A stretch of 38,197 nucleotides of DNA, taken from positions 1 through 38,197 of the forward strand of contig CALGAN010000040.1 of the NCBI GenBank assembly GCA_937951875.1. Reading direction: 5' to 3'. The notes under the pieces were generated by a model. The model did no database searches. It was not told the origin of the DNA and saw only the letters and a list, made by a program, of their open reading frames with translations. Shown piece by piece: positions 33,032 through 38,197 of the stretch (its first letter is position 1; each line of letters starts with the position of its first letter). This DNA is from an uncultured Alkalilimnicola sp. (GTDB lineage: Bacteria; Pseudomonadota; Gammaproteobacteria; Nitrococcales; AK92). A program made the position numbers and the translations under genes.

Positions 33032-34432
33032 CTAACGCGCCCCCTTGCCCCACAGCACCACCTCCGCGGTCTGCAGCATGATGGTCAGATCGAGGAACAA
33101 GCTGTGGTTCTTCACGTAGTACAGGTCGTACTGCAGCTTCTCGAAGGCGTCCTCTTCCGAAGCGCCGTACGGGTAGCTGATCTGCGCCCAGCCGGTCAGC
33201 CCGGGCTTCACCTGGTGGCGCGCGGCGTAGTACGGCAGCTTGAGCTGCAGGCCGCGCACGAACTCCGGCCGCTCCGGCCGCGGACCGACGAAACTCATCT
33301 CGCCGCGCAGCACATTGATCAGCTGCGGCAGCTCGTCGATGCGGTATTTGCGCAGCACCGCGCCGACCCGGGTCACGCGCGGATCGTGCTCGCTGGCCCA
33401 TTGCGCCTTGCCGTCGCCCTCGGCGTCCGGACGCATGCTGCGGAACTTCAGCACCTGGAACTCCCGCCCGGCTTCTCCTACCCGGGTCTGGCGGTACAGC
33501 ACCGGCCCGCGACAGCCGGCCTCCAGCCAGATCGCCAGCGCCGCCGCCAGCATCAGAGGCAACGTCACGACCAGCAGCGTCAAACTAACGACGATGTCGA
33601 AGCCGCGCTTGATCGCGGCACGCAACAGCCCCTTCTTGAAGCCCGCGGAAAAGGCCAACCAGCTCGGGTACATCAGGTCCAGCTTGATCTTGCCGGTCTC
33701 GTTCTCCAGGAAGGTCAGCAGATCGACCACGTGCACGCCCCGAGTCCGGCAGTTGAGCAGCTCTTCCATGGGCAGGCCGGCGCGGCGGTCGTCGACCGCG
33801 ACGATGATCTCGTCGATCTTTTCGCGCACCACCAACTCCGACAGCGGCAGCGACGTTCGGATCAGCTTCGCCTCGTCGATCATCACGGTATCGCCGGGCG
33901 CCGGCAGATAGCCGACGATGGAGATGCCAATCAAGTCCGAGCGGCGGCGCAGCATCATCAGCGGCTTCGCCCGCCGCCCGGCGCCGAGCACCAACGCGCG
34001 CCGTTTGATGTTCTGCTGCGCCAGCAGCCGCAGGAACAGAATCCGGGCGAGCAGCAGCAGAAGGAAGGCGCTCGCCAAGGAGATGGCGAACGCGCCGCGG
34101 CCGACGATCAGCTGCGGTACGACGTAGAACAGCAGGCTCATGAGCACGATGCCGATGACGAAGCTCAGCGACAACCGCACCAGGATGCCCTCCAGGCCAT
34201 CGCGCAGGCGGCGGTTATAAAGGCCGGTCGCCACCATGGCGAGCATCATCACTGCGGCAAAAGCGAGGGCGCGCGGCAGTATCGGCGTCAACCCGGCCTC
34301 ATCGGCCGAGGCGCCGGCAAAGCGCAGGTAAACGCCCAAGTAGACGGCGGCCACCAACAAGCAGGCATCGACCAGGATTAGGCACAGATACAGGCTGTTG
34401 ACCGGATGATTGAACAGGCGAATCGTTCCCAT
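33032..34432 (-). CDS. Priming sugar-phosphate transferase (PHPT), XrtA/PEP-CTERM locus type
   Basis: The 466-residue inner-membrane enzyme transfers a sugar-1-phosphate to undecaprenyl phosphate and starts the EPS repeat. Four or five helices occupy about residues 13-135. A CoA-binding-like domain then follows (ALVLGAGRRAKPL, then VVREKIDEIIVAVDDRR). The C-terminal catalytic domain has KRGFDIVVSLTLLVV (entry helix), VLYRQTRVGEAGREFQVLKF, RSMRPDAE, DELPQLINVLRGEMSFVGPR and PGLTGWAQISYPYG. All signature pieces of the family are intact. GGAGGGAGC precedes ATG 34432. It heads the large EPS operon. The first sugar (Glc or Gal type) cannot be read off. Confidence 0.94.
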   Translation of the reverse strand: MGTIRLFNHPVNSLYLCLILVDACLLVAAVYLGVYLRFAGASADEAGLTPILPRALAFAAVMMLAMVATGLYNRRLRDGLEGILVRLSLSFVIGIVLMSLLFYVVPQLIVGRGAFAISLASAFLLLLLARILFLRLLAQQNIKRRALVLGAGRRAKPLMMLRRRSDLIGISIVGYLPAPGDTVMIDEAKLIRTSLPLSELVVREKIDEIIVAVDDRRAGLPMEELLNCRTRGVHVVDLLTFLENETGKIKLDLMYPSWLAFSAGFKKGLLRAAIKRGFDIVVSLTLLVVTLPLMLAAALAIWLEAGCRGPVLYRQTRVGEAGREFQVLKFRSMRPDAEGDGKAQWASEHDPRVTRVGAVLRKYRIDELPQLINVLRGEMSFVGPRPERPEFVRGLQLKLPYYAARHQVKPGLTGWAQISYPYGASEEDAFEKLQYDLYYVKNHSLFLDLTIMLQTAEVVLWGKGAR

Positions 34433-34967
34433 GCTCCCTCCCTACCCGTAATACCGCCGCCAAAGCGGGGCGGATCACGCCGGCCTGATCGAGGCGCGAT
34501 CCGATTCGGGCTATCCCGCACGCAAACGAGCGATCCGCTACGTGGCTCCGCAAACCCGTACCGAACCTGCTGGCAAAAGGCGTGTATAGCCGTCCCTTCC
34601 GGCATCGCCGCGTTCGACGCGGTTCTTGCCGGGACGGTCACCGACGTCGGCGCCCCCTGAGCACCGCCGCTGCACGACCCGGGGTGCGCGTTGGGGGGCG
34701 ACATCGGCAAGCAGTAGGTGAAGGTTAGGATTCAAATAATCAAGCGACTACGGATGTAGTACGGGAGCGACGCTTAAGGCGTTTCCCTTAGAACGTGTCA
34801 GCTTGCGAGAAGGGTGATGACACGCCTTTGGCGTGAGGCGGGCGACTGGAAACTTAGTATTTCAATGCTTTGAATCACGCTGTAATTCGATAATGCTGGT
34901 ATCTTTCTGCCCCAGCTCGCCGGATACGGGCGCGCAGCTTGAGCAGATAATCTTGAGAGGTCGGTCG
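34433..34967. promoter_or_regulatory. 535-base divergent intergenic region
   Basis: This region separates the EPS operon (minus) from the SPOR gene (plus) and holds no gene I can support. It has a hairpin CACGCC-TTT-GGCGTG at 34821-34835 and an inverted repeat GTGTCA (34795-34800) / TGACAC (34818-34823) that would compete with it. On plus, TTCAAT then TAATTC with 16-base spacing (about 34861-34888) is a weak promoter candidate for the SPOR gene. On minus I find no convincing EPS promoter; a sigma-54-like element at 34550-34562 has wrong spacing. Confidence 0.4.
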
Positions 34968-35603
34968 TTGAGAGTTCTGTTCTTCCTTTTGCTCGTGGCC
35001 AACTTGGCCCTGGCCGGCTGGCAGCTGCTGGCCCCGCCGGCGCCTAGCAACGCGGCGGTGCCGCGCGAAGGCGGCAAGCGCATTCGGCTACTGAGCGAGA
35101 TGGAACCGCAGGCGCTGACGCCGCTGCCGGCGCCGCGCACGGAGCGGCGGATGGCGTCCTGCTACCGGCTCGGGCCCTTGGCTCTGCAACAGGGGACCGC
35201 GCAGGCCTTGCAAGCGCAGCTCGAAGCGCGCGGCCACGCCGTTCAGGTTTCGCGCCAGGAGCAGCTGCAGCCGCTCGGTTGGTGGGTATACCTGCCGCCG
35301 GCCGCCTCGCTGCAAGAAGCGCAAATGTTGAGCATACGGCTTACCGAGCGAGGCGTGACCGATCACGTGCTGGTGGCCGGCGCGGAGAAAGCCAACGCCA
35401 TCTCCCTGGGGCTGTACACCGAGCGCTACGAGGCCGAGCGGCGCATCAACGAATTGCGCGTGCTCGGCTTTCAGCCGCTGCTGGAGCAGCGTTACGAGCG
35501 CCGCCTGCTGGTGTCTTTCTTCGTCCGCGCGAAGGATGCCGAACCCGAGGCGATCGATGGCTACACGTGGCAACCGGTCGATTGCCAAGGTGGTGTCTAC
35601 TGA
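34968..35603 (+). CDS. SPOR-domain membrane protein
   Basis: The 211-residue protein has an N-terminal membrane anchor (RVLFFLLLVANLALAGWQLL) and a Pro/Ala linker. Its SPOR-like region starts at SCYRLGPLALQQGTAQALQ and continues through GWWVYLPPAASLQEAQ, ISLGLYTERYEAERRINELR and GFQPLLEQRYERR. SPOR proteins bind denuded peptidoglycan. In many gammaproteobacteria this gene follows birA and coaX. The TTG start at 34968 was chosen because GAGAGG lies 7 bases upstream and the protein then begins at the membrane helix; the open frame extends earlier to 34833 without support. It precedes tRNA-Thr by 49 bases on the same strand. No coaX gene is next to it here. Confidence 0.8.
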   Translation: MRVLFFLLLVANLALAGWQLLAPPAPSNAAVPREGGKRIRLLSEMEPQALTPLPAPRTERRMASCYRLGPLALQQGTAQALQAQLEARGHAVQVSRQEQLQPLGWWVYLPPAASLQEAQMLSIRLTERGVTDHVLVAGAEKANAISLGLYTERYEAERRINELRVLGFQPLLEQRYERRLLVSFFVRAKDAEPEAIDGYTWQPVDCQGGVY

Positions 35604-35611
35604 CCTACCAT
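35582..35611 (+). promoter_or_regulatory. Putative promoter for tRNA-Thr
   Basis: TTGCCA (35582-35587) and TACCAT (35606-35611), 18 bases apart, or CTACCA with 17, resemble a sigma-70 promoter overlapping the SPOR gene stop. It would give a leader of about 35 bases before the tRNA. Co-transcription from the SPOR promoter is the alternative. Confidence 0.35.
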
Positions 35612-35652
35612 CGTATTTTCAGCTGTCCCACCTCTGAGGGGGAGCGGAACAT

Positions 35653-35728
35653 GCTGGCGTAGCTCAGTTGGTAGAGCAGCTGATTTGTAATCAGCCGGTC
35701 GCGGGTTCGACTCCTGTCGCCAGCTCCA
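35653..35728 (+). tRNA. tRNA-Thr (anticodon TGT)
   Basis: The 76-base cloverleaf has acceptor stem GCTGGCG/CGCCAGC, D arm GCTCAGTTGGTAGAGC, anticodon stem GCTGA/TCAGC with loop TTTGTAA (anticodon TGT), T arm GCGGGTTCGACTCCTGT and an encoded CCA. It is followed by an intrinsic terminator. In related genomes this tRNA usually stands just before tRNA-Tyr and tRNA-Gly; here those lie about 35 kb away in the opposite orientation. Confidence 0.97.
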
Positions 35729-35741
35729 TATTCGATCAGCC

Positions 35742-35777
35742 AACGAAAAAGGCCGCGGAATCGCGGCCTTTTTCGTT
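35742..35777. terminator. Bidirectional intrinsic terminator between tRNA-Thr and birA
   Basis: A perfect 16-bp stem (AACGAAAAAGGCCGCG, 35742-35757, with its complement 35762-35777) and a 4-base loop carries T5 on the 3' arm in both directions. It sits 13 bases after tRNA-Thr and just before the birA stop on the other strand, so it serves convergent transcripts. Confidence 0.9.
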
Positions 35778-35784
35778 CTGCGGC

Positions 35785-36780
35785 TCAGACGCCTTCCCGG
35801 CGCAGCTTCAAGCGCAAGTCGCCGCTGAAGAACTGCCGGACCCCGTCGGCGGACTCGAGGCACAGCGCGCCTTGCCCATCGACGCCGGTGACCACGCCTT
35901 CCACCTGCCGATCCGGCAGCAGCATCACCACCTGCTTGCCTTGGTAGGCGTCGAACTCGCTCCAGCGCGCTTGATAAGGCGCGAAACCGCGCTCGACGAA
36001 GTTGACGCAGGCCGTCACTAGCGCGCGGATGACGCTGGCCGCGATCAGATTACGCTGGCCGGCGAGCTGCGGCGCCAGATCGGCCAAACAAGCCACGGGT
36101 TGATCAACGGCGGCGCGCAGCGCCTGCGGCAGCCGCAGATTCAACCCCAAGCCGATCACCACGGTGCACGGGCCGGCCGGTTCGCCGACCAGCTCGATCA
36201 GCAGGCCGCCGAGCTTGCCGCGCGCGCTGATCAGATCGTTCGGCCACTTCAATTCCACCGGCGCCCCCAGCCCCCGCAAGGCGGCCGCCAGTTCGACCGC
36301 GCAGGCCAGGCTCAGCCCCGCCAACCCGGCGGGCAACAGCGAGAAATTCCAGAGCACGGAAACGCACAGCCCCGCCCCGAACTCGGCGAACCAAGGCCGC
36401 CCCCAGCGGCCGCGGCCGGCGTTCTGGATCTCGGCAAGCAACGCTTGCGGCTCGGTGTGGCCGGCGCGCGCCAGCGCCAGCAACGCGCTGTTGGTGGAGG
36501 TGGACACCAGCTCGGTACGGACGGGAATGCGATGAACCGGCCCCAGCAGCTCGCTTATCGTCGCGGCGTCGAGCAGTTCGACCGGCTCCGGCAGGCGGTA
36601 GCCTTTTCCTTTGACGGCTTCGACCGGCACCCCTTGCGCGCGCAAGCGCTCGACCAACTTCCACAGGCCAGCCCGGGTCCAGCCGAAGGCCTCGGCCAGC
36701 TCGCTGCCCGAATGGAAGCGGCCGTCCGCCAGCAGTTCCAACAATTGCGTCGCTTGTGCAGTCTGTTCCGTCGTGGTCAC
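35785..36780 (-). CDS. birA: Bifunctional biotin-protein ligase / biotin operon repressor
   Basis: This 331-residue protein activates biotin as biotinyl-AMP, transfers it to BCCP and represses biotin genes. The N-terminal winged helix (about 8-62) contains SGSELAEAFGWTRAGLWKLV. The ligase domain has the GRGRWGRPW motif (122-130) for biotin-AMP and LKWPNDL (177-183). The C-terminal SH3-like domain has VEGVVTGVDGQGALCL. Size fits E. coli BirA (321). The GTG start at 36780 overlaps the apeB TGA by 4 bases (GTGA); an open extension to 36858 lies inside apeB and is not supported. It is translationally coupled to apeB. Confidence 0.95.
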   Translation of the reverse strand: MTTTEQTAQATQLLELLADGRFHSGSELAEAFGWTRAGLWKLVERLRAQGVPVEAVKGKGYRLPEPVELLDAATISELLGPVHRIPVRTELVSTSTNSALLALARAGHTEPQALLAEIQNAGRGRWGRPWFAEFGAGLCVSVLWNFSLLPAGLAGLSLACAVELAAALRGLGAPVELKWPNDLISARGKLGGLLIELVGEPAGPCTVVIGLGLNLRLPQALRAAVDQPVACLADLAPQLAGQRNLIAASVIRALVTACVNFVERGFAPYQARWSEFDAYQGKQVVMLLPDRQVEGVVTGVDGQGALCLESADGVRQFFSGDLRLKLRREGV

Positions 36781-38090
36781 AGCGCCAGTCCCGCGGTATC
36801 TGTGTAAAAACGGGTCAGGACCCGGATCATCGCGTCGTGATCGGCGACACCAGCGCACTCACGAATGCTGTGCATGGACCACATCGGATTGCCAACGTCC
36901 ACGGTGCGAATACCCATGCGCGCCGCCACGATGGGTCCAATGGTACTGCCGCACGGCATGTCATTGCGATGCACGTAACGCTGGCAGGCGACGCCCGCCT
37001 GCTCGCAGAGCGCGGCGAAGTAAGCTTCGCCGCCGGCATCGGTGGCATAGCGCTGCTTGGCGTTGAGCTTGATCACCGGCCCGGCGTTGATGATGGGCGC
37101 GTGCGGCTGGTCGTAGTAGCGGGCGTAATTCGGGTGCAGCGCGTGCGCCATGTCGGCGCTCAGCAACACGCTGCGCGCCAGCAAGCGCTGGCGGTCCTGG
37201 GCCGTGGTCAAGCCGATGCCTTCGAGCAGACGCTCGACGGTCGCGCCGAGGAAAGTTCCTGCCGCGCCCTTGTAGCTCTCGCTGCCCACTTCCTCGTGAT
37301 CGAACAGCGCGCACATGGCGATGCCTTCCGCCGCGGGAGCCGCCAGCAGCGCAGTCAGCGCGGCATGGCAGGACGCGAGATTGTCCAGGCGCGCGCTGGC
37401 GATGAACTCCTCGTTGGCGCCGATCAACGCCCCCGGCTGGGTATCGACCGCCGCCAGCTCCCAGCTGACGATCCGCTCGCTGGCGACACCCGCCCGCGCC
37501 GCGAGCAGATCGCGAAAACGCTGGTCGGGCGGAATCTGCTCGTCGAGCACCGCCAGGATCAGTGGCAGCTCCTCCTGAGCGGCGAAACGCAACCCCTGTT
37601 CGTTCACCTCGCGATTTAGGTGAATGGCTGGCGTGGAAAGCCTGAGCAGAGGTCGGGTGAAGGCGACCAGCCGCTGTTCGAGGGCTCCGTCCGCTCCTTT
37701 CACCAGCAAACGCCCCGCGAGGGTCAGGTCACGGTCGGCGAAGGTCGCCAGAATCGGGCCGCCGTAAATCTCGACACCAACGGTCATCACGCCAGCCCGC
37801 ATGCTGCCGCCGCGCGGTTTGACGCGCAGACCGGGCGAGTCGGTATGGGCGCCGACTACCCGCAGTCCGACTTCCGCCGCCTTGGCGCCGATTTGAAACG
37901 CGATGATCGAGCTGCCGTCGCGCAGCACGTAATAGCGGCCGCCGCTGCGCAGCGCCCAAGCCTCGTCCTCGCGTAGCGGGGTGTAGCCAGCGGCCTCCAA
38001 GGCCCGGCGCACCTGCTCGGCAGCCTGCCACGGACTCGGCGAGTCCTGGATGAAGCGAATCAGCCCTTCGGCGTGTTGCCGCGCGCTCAT
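36777..38090 (-). CDS. apeB: M18-family aminopeptidase
   Basis: The 437-residue cytosolic metallo-aminopeptidase removes N-terminal residues, typically acidic ones, from peptides. The zinc ligand sequence VVGAHTDSP (H82, D84), ASARLDNLAS (D236), DHEEVGS (E266/E267), SADMAHALHPNY and the late MHSIRE histidine are all present in family order. Length (about 430) is normal. GAGGAG precedes ATG 38090 by 7 bases. It begins just downstream of the rRNA terminator on the same strand and overlaps birA. I expect housekeeping expression. The gene order apeB-birA is not one I know as widely conserved. Confidence 0.95.
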   Translation of the reverse strand: MSARQHAEGLIRFIQDSPSPWQAAEQVRRALEAAGYTPLREDEAWALRSGGRYYVLRDGSSIIAFQIGAKAAEVGLRVVGAHTDSPGLRVKPRGGSMRAGVMTVGVEIYGGPILATFADRDLTLAGRLLVKGADGALEQRLVAFTRPLLRLSTPAIHLNREVNEQGLRFAAQEELPLILAVLDEQIPPDQRFRDLLAARAGVASERIVSWELAAVDTQPGALIGANEEFIASARLDNLASCHAALTALLAAPAAEGIAMCALFDHEEVGSESYKGAAGTFLGATVERLLEGIGLTTAQDRQRLLARSVLLSADMAHALHPNYARYYDQPHAPIINAGPVIKLNAKQRYATDAGGEAYFAALCEQAGVACQRYVHRNDMPCGSTIGPIVAARMGIRTVDVGNPMWSMHSIRECAGVADHDAMIRVLTRFYTDTAGLAL

Positions 38091-38119
38091 GCTCGTGCTC
38101 CTCGCGTTGCCCTTGAACG

Positions 38120-38157
38120 AAAAAACCCCCGCGCCCTGAGGGGGGAGCGGGGGTTTT
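38120..38157 (-). terminator. Intrinsic terminator of the rRNA operon
   Basis: AAAACCCCCGC (38122-38132) pairs with GCGGGGGTTTT (38147-38157), an 11-bp stem with a 14-base loop, followed on the minus strand by six T. It lies about 12 bases after the 5S rRNA 3' end and before apeB. Confidence 0.88.
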
Positions 38158-38168
38158 GGGGTGATAAG

Positions 38169-38197
38169 CGCCTGGCGATGACCTACTTTCGCACCGC
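38169..38197 (-). rRNA. 5S ribosomal RNA, 3' end (partial, runs off the window)
   Basis: On the minus strand GCGAAAGTAGGTCATCGCC followed by AGGCG matches the conserved 3' end of gammaproteobacterial 5S rRNA (GAGAGTAGGTCATCG...). Only about 29 bases are inside the window. The exact 3' end is approximate. Confidence 0.85.

Noticed and set aside
34550..34562. Sigma-54-like promoter before the EPS operon
   Set aside because: The minus strand reads GGTACGGGTTTGC, but only 9 bases separate GG and GC instead of 10, and no enhancer-type repeat was seen.

Overview
The window looks like a chromosomal segment from a GC-rich gammaproteobacterium. It carries a roughly 34 kb exopolysaccharide (EPS) locus flanked by housekeeping RNA and protein genes. 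Supporting signs are a tRNA-Tyr/tRNA-Gly pair at the left edge, an SPOR-domain gene followed by tRNA-Thr(TGT), then birA, the M18 aminopeptidase apeB and the 3' end of a 5S rRNA at the right edge. This is close to the birA / SPOR / tRNA-Thr-Tyr-Gly neighbourhood known from gammaproteobacteria. I cannot name the genus.

Layout. (1) 1-411: tRNA-Gly(TCC) and tRNA-Tyr(GTA) on the minus strand with a promoter. (2) 412-4975, minus: a four-gene unit with a GT2 glycosyltransferase, a DegT-type aminotransferase, UDP-GlcNAc 2-epimerase and UDP-glucose 4-epimerase. (3) 5166-8256, plus and divergent from it: two GT4 glycosyltransferases and an unrecognised GNAT-like protein. (4) 8267-11224, minus: an asparagine-synthase-type amidotransferase and a GT2. 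(5) 11451-13846, minus: two secreted proteins, one jelly-roll-like and one right-handed beta-helix. (6) 14091-34432, minus: about 17 tightly packed genes from the priming sugar transferase down to an O-antigen-ligase/polymerase-like protein, ending in an intrinsic terminator. (7) 34433-38197: a long intergenic region, the SPOR gene and tRNA-Thr on plus, then birA, apeB and 5S rRNA on minus.

How it works together. The large operon has the gene set typical of the PEP-CTERM/exosortase A (XrtA) associated EPS loci: priming transferase, Wza-like export protein, Wzz-like chain-length protein, BY-kinase homologue, outer-membrane barrel, ExeA-like ATPase, DCA/NodB polysaccharide deacetylase and FemAB-like protein. 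It then continues with an amidation/acyl-activation block (asparagine synthase, acyl carrier protein, AMP-forming ligase, NAD-synthase-like protein), a Wzx-type flippase, another FemAB-like protein, a GT4, a hexapeptide acyltransferase and a Wzy/WaaL-like protein. A lipid-linked repeat is probably built by the priming enzyme plus up to five glycosyltransferases, decorated with acyl, aminoacyl or amide groups, flipped, polymerised and exported. The two secreted proteins may bind or trim the product.

Main points of interest: the kinase homologue has lost its Walker A lysine and its C-terminal tyrosines; no exosortase gene is present in the window; the amidation module sits inside the EPS operon; and the order SPOR / tRNA-Thr / EPS / tRNA-Tyr-Gly suggests that the EPS block was inserted with an inversion.
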